Numbered from the stretch's first letter, positions 40,704 to 49,646 are shown. The stretch is DNA of 64,000 nucleotides from JAGVSZ01 sp019137045 (GCA_046347635.1 JAXMFT010000002.1:1-64000); one strand, 5' to 3'. The notes: generated by a model from the sequence alone, not told the origin. Numbers and translations are program-made.

Positions 40704-41708
40704 GTGTCCGGACCGCCCGCCGTCGCGTTGCCGCAATCCGATCCCGGCCTCACTGCGGTGCCGGGGCTGGAGGTGGGTCACGACACCCTCGCCGAGCGGC
40801 CGACCGGCTGCACGGTCGTGCTCGCCCGGCGCGGCGCGGTCGCCGGGGCGGACGTGCGCGGCGGCGCGCCGGGCACGCGCGAGACCGATCTCCTCGATCC
40901 GAGCAACACCGTGCAGCGGGTGCACGCGCTGGTGCTGTCCGGCGGCAGCGCGTTCGGGCTCGACGCGGCCGCCGGCGTGGTGCGCTACCTGGAGGAGCAG
41001 GGCGTCGGCTTCGACGCCGGCGTCGCGAAGGTGCCGATCGTGCCGGCCGCGGTGCTCTTCGACCTGTCCGTGGGCGGAAAACCCCACGTGCGCCCGAATG
41101 CGGACAGCGGCTATCGCGCGGCGCGGTCGGCGAGCGAGGGACCGGTCGCGGCGGGCAACGTCGGGGCCGGCGCCGGGGCAACCGTCGGCAAGATCGCCGG
41201 GCTCGCCCGCGCGATGCGGGGCGGGCTCGGCTCGGCGTCGATCGCGCTGCCCGACGGGCTGGTCGTGGCGTCGCTCGTCGCGGTGAACGCGGTCGGCGAC
41301 GTCATCGACCCGGCGACGGGGCAGCTCGTCGCCGGCGTGCGCACCGCGGACGGGCGCGCGCTCGCGGACGCGAGGACGCTACTGCGGACGGGCGGTTTCC
41401 AGCCGCTCGCCCGGCCGGGGGAGAACACCACGATCGGCGTGGTCGCGACCAACGCGGCGCTCGACAAGGCGCAGGCGCGCAAGGTCGCGCAGATGGCGCA
41501 CGATGGTGTCGCGCGCGCGATCGCGCCCGCGCACACGCCGCTCGACGGAGATACGATCTTCGCGCTCGCGACCGGCGACCTGGCGGGCGCGCCGGACCTG
41601 ATGAGGATCGGCGCGCTCGCGGCCGAGGCCGTGGCCGAGGCGGTCGTGCGCGCGGTGCGCGCGGCGGCCGGGCTGCCCGGGCTGCCCGCGGCGCGCGACA
41701 TGAGCTGA
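40704..41708 (+). CDS. P1-family (S58/DmpA-like) aminopeptidase, NTT cleavage motif
   Basis: A 334-residue Ntn-type autoprocessing hydrolase of the P1 family (DmpA, BapA, ThnT). The family pattern is clear: VPGLEVGHDT, LLDPSNTVQRVHALVLSGGSAFGLDAAAGV, and ENTTIGVVATNAALDKAQ near residues 240-256. By homology, self-cleavage would occur between N241 and T242, leaving Thr as the nucleophile, as in ThnT rather than the Ser of DmpA. Expected activity is on small N-terminal or beta-peptide substrates. Start GTG 40704. It ends in a hairpin before the convergent bfr. Confidence 0.88.
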   Translation: MSGPPAVALPQSDPGLTAVPGLEVGHDTLAERPTGCTVVLARRGAVAGADVRGGAPGTRETDLLDPSNTVQRVHALVLSGGSAFGLDAAAGVVRYLEEQGVGFDAGVAKVPIVPAAVLFDLSVGGKPHVRPNADSGYRAARSASEGPVAAGNVGAGAGATVGKIAGLARAMRGGLGSASIALPDGLVVASLVAVNAVGDVIDPATGQLVAGVRTADGRALADARTLLRTGGFQPLARPGENTTIGVVATNAALDKAQARKVAQMAHDGVARAIAPAHTPLDGDTIFALATGDLAGAPDLMRIGALAAEAVAEAVVRAVRAAAGLPGLPAARDMS

Positions 41709-41729
41709 AGCGCGGGACGTGCCCGCGCT
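41709..41729. terminator. 8-bp GC hairpin between convergent genes
   Basis: Perfect stem AGCGCGGG (41709-41716) with CCCGCGCT (41722-41729) and a 5-nt loop, starting at the base after the P1 peptidase stop and 21 nt before the bfr stop. No T-run. It fits a shared U-less terminator. Confidence 0.55.
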
Positions 41730-41750
41730 GCGCGCGCCGGGCGCGGACGT

Positions 41751-42218
<468 letters not shown>

Positions 42219-42312
42219 GTCACGTGCTCCTCCTGCGTGCGGGATCGGCGGCGCGCGCAGCGGTGTCGCGGCGGCTGCCGCGACCATAACACGGGGCGGG
42301 GAGGGGTGGCCG

Positions 42313-42498
42313 TCAGCCGGCCGGAGCGTGGCTCGCGCGCGCGGGATCGCCGAGGAGCGCGCGCGCGGTGAACTCGCACTTGCCGCAGCACGACGCCACG
42401 CCGAGACACTCGCGCAACTGGTCGAAGGTCTCGACGCCGAGGTCCGCGCACTGGCGGATCTCCCGGTCGGTGACGGCGTTGCAGACGCAGACGTACAC
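42313..42498 (-). CDS. bfd: Bacterioferritin-associated ferredoxin
   Basis: A 61-residue 2Fe-2S protein that reduces the Bfr core to release stored iron. The cluster cysteines CxC...CCxxC are seen in MYVCVCNAVTD and ASCCGKCEF. Its promoter region carries a 19-nt Fur-box-like sequence at 42533-42551, 35 nt upstream of the start, in keeping with induction under iron starvation. It is divergent from hemP. Confidence 0.93.
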   Translation of the reverse strand: MYVCVCNAVTDREIRQCADLGVETFDQLRECLGVASCCGKCEFTARALLGDPARASHAPAG

Positions 42499-42532
42499 GG
42501 CGCGGTCTCCTGGCCCTGCCCGCTAGGGCAGG

Positions 42533-42551
42533 AATGCGAGTCATTCTCATT
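42533..42551. promoter_or_regulatory. Fur-box-like site between bfd and hemP
   Basis: AATGCGAGTCATTCTCATT matches the palindromic AATGAGAATNATTCTCATT Fur-box form at all but two defined positions (5 and 8). It lies 35 nt upstream of the bfd start and 133 nt upstream of hemP, so it probably governs bfd. Found by eye; not scored against a matrix. Confidence 0.7.
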
Positions 42552-42622
42552 CAATTCAGGGAATGTTGGCAAGTCTCCCGGTCCGAAAAAAGAGCGCCAG
42601 TTCTCCAAGCCGATGAATTTGC

Positions 42623-42636
42623 GTGATCGAGATCAA
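42623..42636. promoter_or_regulatory. FNR/DNR-type dyad upstream of hemP
   Basis: GTGATCGAGATCAA is one base from the TTGAT-N4-ATCAA consensus of FNR-class regulators. It lies 11 nt upstream of a TTGACG -35-like hexamer (42647-42652) of the hemP promoter region. The FNR-like protein of this window has the matching E..SR recognition helix. Function not shown. Confidence 0.5.
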
Positions 42637-42658
42637 ATTCTGGGGCTTGACGGACACA

Positions 42659-42677
42659 AGTGAGAATAGTTATCGTT
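42659..42677. promoter_or_regulatory. Fur-box-like site overlapping the hemP promoter
   Basis: AGTGAGAATAGTTATCGTT fits AATGAGAATNATTCTCATT with four mismatches and ends 6 nt before the hemP ATG, downstream of the TTGACG hexamer at 42647-42652. This is where a Fur repressor would block transcription. Confidence 0.6.
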
Positions 42678-42683
42678 CGCGCA

Positions 42684-42876
42684 ATGCCGAAAAACCCGCA
42701 ATCGACTCAAGGCTCTTCGCCCGAATCGCGGGCGTCGGAGCGCACGCGCCGGATCCGCCGCGCGGGTGCGGAGCGACGACCTGCTGCGGGGGCGGACGGA
42801 GCTGATCATCGAGCACCAGGGGCGCGATTACCGGCTGCGCATCACCCAGAACGGAAAACTGATCCTGACCGCGTAG
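42684..42876 (+). pseudogene. hemP: Hemin uptake protein HemP, apparent frameshift near 42764
   Basis: The family core VRSDDLLRGRTELIIEHQG...LRITQNGKLILTA (stop 42874-42876) is unmistakable but is in a different frame from the ATG at 42684, which follows a Fur-box-like site and yields a normal N-terminus (MPKNPQSTQGSSPESRAS). Removing one G from the GGG at 42764-42766 joins them into a 63-residue protein, the usual HemP length. Alternatively translation could begin at the in-frame GTG at 42766 and give a 36-residue product. HemP is a small Fur-regulated factor needed for heme uptake in some betaproteobacteria; tonB-exbBD follow. Confidence 0.8.
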
Positions 42877-42994
42877 CGGCACCGTCCGCGACGCCCCGCC
42901 AGCCAGCCGCGCCCGCGACCGGGCGCACGCAAGCCACGCGGCTTTCGACCATGGAACGCGCTGGCACTTCTGCATTCGGCTTGTATTCCTGCGC

Positions 42995-43636
42995 GTGGCG
43001 GCGCGCGGCCTCCGGTCGCGCGAGCGCCTGCCGGGAATCGCGCTCGCGATCGCCCTGCACGCCGCGGTCGCGGCCTGGCTGCTGCAGTTCGACGCGGTGC
43101 GCCGGCCTCTGGCGGAGATGGCGCCGATCATGGTGAGCCTGATCGCGCCGCCCAAGGTGGAGGTGGCGCCGCCGCCCGAGCCGCCCAAGCCGAAGCCGGT
43201 GGTCAGGCCGCAGCCCGTCCGCAAGCCCGTGGAACCGGCGCCCCTCGTGACCGCCCCGAGCGCAGCCCCTGCGGCGTTCGTCGCCCCGTCGCCGCCGCCG
43301 CCGTCGCAACCCGCGCCGCCCGTCGCGGCCGCGCCGAGCCCGCCGCCCCCGGTCGTCCCGCCGCGGTTCAACGCCGACTACCTGCAGAACCCGGCGCCGC
43401 CGTACCCGCCGCTCGCGCGGCGCATGGGCGAGCAGGGCCGCGTCGTCCTGCGCGTGCTCGTGTCGCCGGCCGGCCTGCCCGAGCAGGTGGAGCTCAAGCG
43501 CTCGAGCGGCTCGCCGCGGCTCGACCAGTCGGCGCTCGACACCGTGAGGCGCTGGAAGTTCGTCCCCGCCCGGCAGGGCGAGCAGCCCGTGCCCGCGTGG
43601 GTCCTCGTGCCGATCTCCTTCACTCTCCAAGGTTGA
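42995..43636 (+). CDS. tonB: Energy transducer TonB
   Basis: A 213-residue TonB. One N-terminal anchor (GIALAIALHAAVAAWLLQF), then a rigid Pro-rich spacer (PPPEPPKPKPVVRPQPVRKPV...PSPPPPSQPAPP), and the C-terminal TonB domain: NPAPPYPPLARRMGEQGRVVLRVLVSPAGLPEQVELKRSSG...LDQSALDTVRRWKFVPA. Start GTG 42995. It transmits proton-motive force to outer-membrane receptors, together with exbB 4 nt downstream and exbD. Part of the hemP iron operon region. Confidence 0.94.
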   Translation: MAARGLRSRERLPGIALAIALHAAVAAWLLQFDAVRRPLAEMAPIMVSLIAPPKVEVAPPPEPPKPKPVVRPQPVRKPVEPAPLVTAPSAAPAAFVAPSPPPPSQPAPPVAAAPSPPPPVVPPRFNADYLQNPAPPYPPLARRMGEQGRVVLRVLVSPAGLPEQVELKRSSGSPRLDQSALDTVRRWKFVPARQGEQPVPAWVLVPISFTLQG

Positions 43637-43640
43637 ACCC

Positions 43641-44387
43641 ATGGAACCCATTCAAGGGCTCGGACTCGCCCACTTCCTCGCCCAGACCGACGCGGTCGGG
43701 AAGACGCTGCTCGCGATCCTGCTCCTCATGTCGCTCGCGACTTGGTACCTGATCGCGGTGAAGAGCATTCACGGACTCGCGGCCCGACGCCGCACCGAGC
43801 GGTTCCTCGCGCTGTTCTGGGACGCGCCGTCGCTGCAGGCGGTCGAGCGCGAGCTCGAGCAGCGGCACCCGGACGAGCCGTTCTCCCACCTCGCCTTTCA
43901 CGCGCTCGCCGCCGCGCGGCACCACGCGCGCCACGGGGCGAACAAGCTCACCGAGACCGGGAGCGCGTCGGACTTCCTCACCCGATCGATGCGCCGCGTG
44001 ATCGACGAGGAGACCGCGCGGCTCGAGTCGGGGCTCACCGTGCTCGCCTCGGTCGGCAGCACCGCGCCGTTCGTCGGGCTGTTCGGCACGGTGTGGGGCG
44101 TCTACCACGCGCTCGTGCACATCGGCATGAGCGGGCAGGGGACGCTCGACAAGGTCGCCGGCCCGGTCGGCGAGGCCCTGATCATGACGGCGCTCGGACT
44201 CGCGGTCGCGATCCCGGCCGTGCTCGCCTACAACGCCTTCGTCCGGCGCAACCGCATCGTGCTCGCGAAGCTCGACACCTTCGCGCACGATCTCTTCGCG
44301 TTCCTCACCACCGGCGCGCACTACGGCGAGACCGACAGCGCGCCGGCGCGGCCGGCGCTGCCCAAGGTCGTCAAGGGAGCGGCCTAG
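43641..44387 (+). CDS. exbB: Biopolymer transport protein ExbB
   Basis: A 248-residue MotA/TolQ/ExbB proton-channel protein. Three membrane helices: an N-terminal one (LLAILLLMSLATWYLIAVKSI), and a pair in the conserved GLTVLASVGSTAPFVGLFGTVWGVYHAL...GEALIMTALGLAVAIPAVLAYN region. It starts 4 nt after the tonB stop and ends 2 nt before exbD, so all three are one operon. Confidence 0.95.
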   Translation: MEPIQGLGLAHFLAQTDAVGKTLLAILLLMSLATWYLIAVKSIHGLAARRRTERFLALFWDAPSLQAVERELEQRHPDEPFSHLAFHALAAARHHARHGANKLTETGSASDFLTRSMRRVIDEETARLESGLTVLASVGSTAPFVGLFGTVWGVYHALVHIGMSGQGTLDKVAGPVGEALIMTALGLAVAIPAVLAYNAFVRRNRIVLAKLDTFAHDLFAFLTTGAHYGETDSAPARPALPKVVKGAA

Positions 44388-44389
44388 CC

Positions 44390-44815
44390 ATGGCGTTCGG
44401 GAGCTTCGACTCGGGGGCGAGCAGCGCGCGGCCGATGGCGGAGATCAACATGGTCCCGCTGATCGACGTGATGCTGGTGCTGCTGGTGATCTTCATCATC
44501 ACCGCGCCCCTGCTCACCCACGCGGTGAAGCTCGACCTGCCGAGAGCGTCGAGCGCGGCGAACCTCACCCGGCCCGAAAACATCCAGCTCGCCGTCGACG
44601 GCGCGAGCCGGCTGTACTGGAACGGCGAAGCCGTCGATCGCGCGGCGCTGCGCGAGCGGCTCGCCGCGGCCGGCAGGCTCGAGCCGCAGCCGGAGATCCA
44701 CCTGCGCGCCGACCGGACGACGCCCTACGAAGCGGTCGCGCAGGTGCTCGCCGACTCGGCCAGGGCGGGCCTGACCCGGATCGGTTTCATCGGACCGAAC
44801 GAGGCCGCGCAGTGA
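44390..44815 (+). CDS. exbD: Biopolymer transport protein ExbD
   Basis: A 141-residue ExbD/TolR. The single membrane helix contains the essential aspartate: INMVPLIDVMLVLLVIFII. A periplasmic domain follows (LDLPRASSAANLTRP..., LRADRTTPYEAVAQVLADSARAGLTRIGFI). It completes TonB-ExbB-ExbD. Confidence 0.95.
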   Translation: MAFGSFDSGASSARPMAEINMVPLIDVMLVLLVIFIITAPLLTHAVKLDLPRASSAANLTRPENIQLAVDGASRLYWNGEAVDRAALRERLAAAGRLEPQPEIHLRADRTTPYEAVAQVLADSARAGLTRIGFIGPNEAAQ

Positions 44816-44969
44816 TCGGAGCCCGCCGCCCGATGCCGCGCGCAGGCGGCAACGACCGGCCGCTGATCCCGCGCGCTGCGCGCCGTCGCGAGCGCACCGC
44901 ATCCGCAGCAACCCAGCCCTCCAGCCAGGTAGCCAGAACACCACAACGACCTTGCTGGGAGACACGACC

Positions 44970-47186
44970 ATGGCTTTCGATCCGACTCCTTCGACCCGTC
45001 GCGGCCGCGCTCGCGAGCGTCGCGCCCGCAGCCTGGCGCAGCGCGACCAGCGGCGCCGGCCCGCATCCCTCGGAAAGCTGCTGCCGCTCGGCGCGATGCT
45101 CACCGGGATGACGCTGGCGACCGAGCCCGCCCTCGCGCAAGCGCCCCCGGGCCCCGCCCAGGGCGAGACCACCCTGCCCACGGTCGACGTGCGCGATGCC
45201 CGGGAGGGAGGCGGTTATCGCGGCGACGTGACCGAGATCGGCCGCATGCCCCAGGCGCCGCGCGACGTACCGCAATCGCTCACGGTCATTCCCGAGCAGC
45301 TGATGCAGGACCGCGGCAACGCGACGCTCCAGGAGGCGCTGCAGAACGCGGTGGGGATCACGTTCGCGGCCGGCGAGGGCGGCCGCATCGGGGACAACTT
45401 CGCCTTGCGCGGCTTCTCGATCAACGGCGACCTGTACCTGGACGGCATCCGCGACGTCGCCCAGTACACGCGCGACGTCTTCAACCTCGAGCAGATCGAC
45501 GTGCTGCGCGGGGCCGCGTCGATGATCTTCGGCCGCGGCTCCACCGGCGGCGTGGTCAATCAGGTGAGCAAGCAGCCGTACGTGATCGACCAGTACAGCG
45601 CCGCGCTGACGTACGGCAGCTTCGACTACAAGCGCGGGACCGCGGACCTGAACAAGGTGGTGGGGGAGAACGCGGCGGTCCGCCTCAACGCGATGTGGAC
45701 CGATTCGGACAGCTTCCGAGGGGACGGGCCGAAGTACGAGCGGTGGGGCGTCGCGCCGGCGTTCCGATGGGGCATCGGCACGCAGACCGAGGTCGCGCTC
45801 TCCTATTACTACCTCAACGTCGACAACGTGCCCGACTTCGGCGTGCCGTGGTACCAGGGGCGTCCGCTCGACGTGCCGGTCGATCGCAGCTTCTACGGCT
45901 TCGCGAACGGCGCCTTCGAAAAGTACGAGACGGGCATCGCCACCGGCTCGCTCACCTATCGCTTCAGCCCGACCACCTGGATCAGGACGGTGCTGCGCCG
46001 CGGCGATTACGAACGCGACCTGTGGAGCTCGGTGCCGCGGCTCGCCGGCAATCCGCCCTTCATCACCGACAGCACGCTCATCAACCGGCAGCGCCAGGCG
46101 CGCGGCGGCGACGAGACGATCCTCGTCAGCCAGACCGATTTCGTCAGCACCTTCCGGGCGCTCGGCATGAAGCACCAGGTTCTCGCGGGCGTGGAGCTCG
46201 CGCGCGAGGAGGCCGAGCGATGGGGATACGCGCCGACCGGCACGATTCCCCAGGTGCGCGTCGGCTATCCCGACCCCTTTCCGGTGCTGCCCGCCAATTT
46301 CTTCAACAAGGTCCGCGTCGGCGAGGTGAACTACAAGGGGAACACGATCGGGATCTATGGCCAGGACATGATCGAGTTCGTGCCGAACTGGACGCTGCTC
46401 CTCGGCCTGCGCTGGGACCAGCTCGACGCCGACTACGAGCGCGCGGCGCCGCTCGGCCCGCTCTCGCGTCTCGACCGGGTGTGGAGCTACCGCACCGGTC
46501 TTCTCTGGCAGCCGAGCCTGGCGCAGACCTACTACATCGCCTACGGCACCGCCTTCAACCCTTCGGCGGAGCTGTACTCGCTCGACCTGCGCGGATCGAA
46601 CACACCGCCGGAGGAGAGCCGCAACATGGAGGTCGGCGCCAAGTGGGACCTCCTCGAGAACAACCTCTCGCTGCGCACCGCGATCTACCGCACCGAGAAG
46701 ACCAACGAGCGCAACACCGATCCGCTCGTGGCCGACCAGTTCCTGCTCTCGGGCCGCCGCCACACCGACGGCATCGAACTCGAGGGCGCCGGCCGCATCG
46801 CCCGCAACTGGGAGCTCTACGGCGGCGTCGGCTGGATGTGGGCGAAGATCGACGAGTCGATCAACCGGAACGAGGTCGGGCACTGGCCGCTCAACACGCC
46901 CCCGTACACCGCGAACCTCTGGACGACCTACCGGCTGCCGTACGGCTGGCGGATCGGCGGCGGGTTCTACGCGGCGGGCGGGCGCTACGGCAACAACGCC
47001 AATACCGTGTACGCGCCCGGGTACATCCGGTGGGACGCGATGGTTGCCTACGAGCAACCCCACTACGCGTTCCGGCTCAACTTCTTCAACCTGTTCGACA
47101 CCGTCTACTACGACACGGTGTACCAGGGCCACGTGATCCCGGGCTCCCCGCGCGCCGTGCAGGCGACGCTCGAGCTCAAGTTCTGA
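44970..47186 (+). CDS. TonB-dependent siderophore receptor (catecholate, Fiu-like)
   Basis: A 738-residue outer-membrane receptor. The signal region ends in ATEPALA-Q near residue 57, followed by a TonB-box-like LPTVDV. The plug has QAPRDVPQSLTVIPEQLM, LRGFSINGDLYLDGIRD and VLRGAASMIFGRGSTGGVVNQVSK; the barrel ends in the typical aromatic residue (LELKF). The length and the PQS-type plug fit catecholate siderophore receptors of the Fiu/BfnH class. The ATG at 44970 follows GGGAG. Its neighbours tonB-exbBD and piuC support an iron role. The native siderophore is unknown. Confidence 0.92.
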   Translation: MAFDPTPSTRRGRARERRARSLAQRDQRRRPASLGKLLPLGAMLTGMTLATEPALAQAPPGPAQGETTLPTVDVRDAREGGGYRGDVTEIGRMPQAPRDVPQSLTVIPEQLMQDRGNATLQEALQNAVGITFAAGEGGRIGDNFALRGFSINGDLYLDGIRDVAQYTRDVFNLEQIDVLRGAASMIFGRGSTGGVVNQVSKQPYVIDQYSAALTYGSFDYKRGTADLNKVVGENAAVRLNAMWTDSDSFRGDGPKYERWGVAPAFRWGIGTQTEVALSYYYLNVDNVPDFGVPWYQGRPLDVPVDRSFYGFANGAFEKYETGIATGSLTYRFSPTTWIRTVLRRGDYERDLWSSVPRLAGNPPFITDSTLINRQRQARGGDETILVSQTDFVSTFRALGMKHQVLAGVELAREEAERWGYAPTGTIPQVRVGYPDPFPVLPANFFNKVRVGEVNYKGNTIGIYGQDMIEFVPNWTLLLGLRWDQLDADYERAAPLGPLSRLDRVWSYRTGLLWQPSLAQTYYIAYGTAFNPSAELYSLDLRGSNTPPEESRNMEVGAKWDLLENNLSLRTAIYRTEKTNERNTDPLVADQFLLSGRRHTDGIELEGAGRIARNWELYGGVGWMWAKIDESINRNEVGHWPLNTPPYTANLWTTYRLPYGWRIGGGFYAAGGRYGNNANTVYAPGYIRWDAMVAYEQPHYAFRLNFFNLFDTVYYDTVYQGHVIPGSPRAVQATLELKF

Positions 47187-47197
47187 GGGTACCGACG

Positions 47198-48005
47198 ATG
47201 CTGCTTCACATCCCGCAAGTCCTCTCGCGCGACGCGCTCGACCGCTGCCGCGGCATCGTCTGCGCCGCGGAGTGGGTGGACGGCCGCGTCACCGCAGGCA
47301 CCCAGTCGGCGAAGTCGAAGAACAACCTTCAGCTGCCGGAGGACTCGGAGGCTTCGCGCACGGCGCGCGCGATCGTCCTCGCCGGGCTCGAGCGCAGCGC
47401 GCTCTTCTTCACCGCGGCGCTGCCGAAGCGCATTTTCCCGCCGCTCTTCAATCGCTACGAGGGCGAGGCGAACGCGTTCGGCAACCACGTCGACAACGCG
47501 GTGCGCGCCGTTGCCGCGACCGGGGAGCGCCTGCGCACCGATCTCTCCGCGACGCTGTCTTCCTCCGATCCGGCCGAGTACGACGGCGGCGAGCCTCCTG
47601 ATCGAGGACACGTTCGGGACCCAGCGCGTCAAGCTGCCGGCCGGCGACATGGTGCTCTACCCGTCGTCGAGCGTGCATCGCGTCGAGCCGGTGACGCGCG
47701 GAGCGCGGATCGCGTCGTTCTTCTGGATCGAGAGCATGGTGCGCGAGGACGCGCGCCGACGCCTGCTCTTCGAGCTCGACATGGCGATCCTGCAGCTGCG
47801 CGAGTCGGCGGGAGACACCCCGCCCGCCGTGCGGCTGACCGGCTGCTATCACAACCTGCTGAGGATGTGGGCCGTGGCTTGTGGGATGGAACAGCGCCGC
47901 CGCCGCGGCGCCCCGCTCCTCTCCTGCGCGCTCCCGGTCGATAGGGCACGTCTATCGAGGCCGAAGAAACAAGCGATTCGACATTCGGGTGGTCGGACGG
48001 TGTAA
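47198..48005 (+). pseudogene. piuC: PiuC-type Fe(II)/2-oxoglutarate hydroxylase, apparent frameshift near 47594
   Basis: The protein matches YbiX/PiuC: LLHIPQVLSRDALDRCR, WVDGRVTAGTQSAKSKNN, FGNHVDNAVRA (HxD iron ligands), TDLSATLSSSDPAEYDGGE, then a shift. The second part, IEDTFGTQRVKLPAGDMVLYPSSSVHRVEPVTRGARIASFFWIESMV (distal His), lies in another frame. Removing one C from CC at 47594-47595 gives GGELLIEDTFG and continuity. The family normally ends near LLRMW (about 47870); here the frame runs on to 48005. PiuC genes are usually paired with Fiu-type receptors, as here. Confidence 0.85.
47941..47955. promoter_or_regulatory. OxyR-type dyad upstream of katA
   Basis: ATAG-GGCACGT-CTAT is an exact ATAG-N7-CTAT, the half-unit of the OxyR consensus, within a larger TCGATAG...CTATCGA palindrome. 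A weaker GAAG/CGAT pair follows at matching spacing (47963-47966 and 47974-47977). The site is 85 nt upstream of the katA start. Confidence 0.65.
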
Positions 48006-48039
48006 TGGTGCCGTCCCGCACCTCTGAAGGAGAAGGCAC

Positions 48040-49497
48040 GTGAGCCAAGGCAAGAAACTGACCACCAACGCCGGCCGACCGGTCGCCGACAACCAGAACG
48101 TGATGACCGCCGGGCCGCGCGGCCCGCAACTCCTGCAGGACGTGTGGTTCCTGGAGAAGCTCGCGCACTTCGACCGCGAGGTGATTCCCGAGCGGCGCAT
48201 GCACGCCAAGGGCTCGGGCGCGTACGGCACCTTCACCGTGACGCACGACATCACGAAGTACACGCGCGCCAAGATCTTCTCGCAGGTGGGCAAGAAGACC
48301 GAGCTCTTCGCCCGGTTCACGACCGTTGCGGGCGAGCGCGGCGCGGCCGACGCCGAGCGCGACATCCGCGGTTTCGCGGTGAAGTTCTACACCGAGGAGG
48401 GCAACTGGGACCTGGTCGGCAACAACACGCCGGTGTTCTTCCTGCGCGATCCGCTCAAGTTTCCCGACCTCAATCACGCGGTGAAGCGCGACCCGCGCAC
48501 AAATATGCGCAGCGCGCAGAACAACTGGGACTTCTGGACCTCGCTCCCGGAGGCGCTGCACCAAGTCACGATCGTGATGAGCGACCGCGGCATCCCGGCC
48601 ACCTACCGGCACATGCACGGCTTCGGCAGCCATACCTTCAGCCTCATCAACGCGAAGAACGAGCGCTACTGGGTGAAGTTCCACTTCAAGTGCCAGCAGG
48701 GGATCCGGAACCTCACCGACGCGGAAGCCGAGAGCGTCATCGGCAAGGACCGCGAGAGCCACCAGCGCGATCTCTACGAGGCGATCGAGCGCGGCGAGTT
48801 CCCGAAGTGGACGCTCAAGGTCCAGGTCATGCCGGAGGCCGATGCCGCGAAGGTGCCCTACCACCCCTTCGACTTGACCAAGATCTGGCCGCACAAGGAC
48901 TATCCCCTGATCGACGTGGGGGTGATGGAGCTCAACCGTAACCCGGAGAACTTCTTCGCCGAGGTGGAGCAGTCGGCGTTCAACCCGGCCAACATCGTGC
49001 CCGGCATCGGCTTCTCGCCCGACAAGATGCTGCAGGGACGGCTTTTCAGCTACGGCGACGCCCAGCGCTACCGGCTCGGCGTGAACCACCACCTGATCCC
49101 GGTGAACGCCGCGCGCTGCCCGGTGCACAGCTATCACCGCGACGGCGCAATGCGAGTCGACGGCAACCACGGCGGCACGCTCGGATACGAGCCGAACAGC
49201 TACGGCGAATGGCAGGAGAGCCGCGACTTCCGCGAGCCGCCGCTGAAGCTCGAGGGCGCCGCGGATCACTGGAATCACCGCGAGGACGCCGACTACTACT
49301 CGCAGCCGGGCGCGCTGTTCCGCCTGATGAGCGCGGACCAGAAGCGGGTATTGATCGAGAACACCGCGCGCTCGATCGGCGAGGCGCCGAAGGAGATCCA
49401 GATCCGCCACGTCCGCAACTGCATGAAGGCGGATCCCGCCTACGGGAAGGGTCTTGCCGACGCGTTGCGCATCGCGGCGAGCGAGGTGGGCGCCTAG
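48040..49497 (+). CDS. katA: Monofunctional heme catalase
   Basis: A 485-residue small-subunit catalase. The distal His is in RRMHAKGSGAYGTF, the Asn in DLVGNNTPVFFLRDP, and the proximal heme Tyr in RLFSYGDAQRYRLG. NADPH-site-like and tetramer segments (NHHLIPVNAARCPVHSYHRDGAM) are present. Decomposes H2O2 in the cytoplasm. The GTG at 48040 is 7 nt after AGGAGA. An OxyR-like dyad precedes it and a hairpin follows. Nearby iron genes fit a combined iron/peroxide response. Confidence 0.96.
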   Translation: MSQGKKLTTNAGRPVADNQNVMTAGPRGPQLLQDVWFLEKLAHFDREVIPERRMHAKGSGAYGTFTVTHDITKYTRAKIFSQVGKKTELFARFTTVAGERGAADAERDIRGFAVKFYTEEGNWDLVGNNTPVFFLRDPLKFPDLNHAVKRDPRTNMRSAQNNWDFWTSLPEALHQVTIVMSDRGIPATYRHMHGFGSHTFSLINAKNERYWVKFHFKCQQGIRNLTDAEAESVIGKDRESHQRDLYEAIERGEFPKWTLKVQVMPEADAAKVPYHPFDLTKIWPHKDYPLIDVGVMELNRNPENFFAEVEQSAFNPANIVPGIGFSPDKMLQGRLFSYGDAQRYRLGVNHHLIPVNAARCPVHSYHRDGAMRVDGNHGGTLGYEPNSYGEWQESRDFREPPLKLEGAADHWNHREDADYYSQPGALFRLMSADQKRVLIENTARSIGEAPKEIQIRHVRNCMKADPAYGKGLADALRIAASEVGA

Positions 49498-49552
49498 CGA
49501 TCCCGAACGGGGAGGGCGCTCCGGCGCCGCTCCTCGTCGTTCCCTCACCCGT

Positions 49553-49574
49553 CCCCCGCGCGGCCATGCGGGGG
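49553..49574 (+). terminator. Hairpin terminator after katA
   Basis: CCCCCGC (49553-49559) pairs with GCGGGGG (49568-49574) across an 8-nt loop, followed a few bases later by ATTTT. It lies 56 nt after the katA stop. Confidence 0.6.
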
Positions 49575-49627
49575 CGGCCCCATTTTCTTGTGAGGCGGAT
49601 CAAGGACTGATCTCGGCAGAGTTGGAT

Positions 49628-49646
49628 AATAAGAACGGTTCTCATT
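49628..49646. promoter_or_regulatory. Fur-box-like site before the ABC-nnrS operon
   Basis: AATAAGAACGGTTCTCATT fits AATGAGAATNATTCTCATT at all but three defined positions. The stretch is AT-rich compared with its surroundings and lies about 90 nt upstream of the ATG of the substrate-binding protein, after the katA terminator. Confidence 0.65.
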
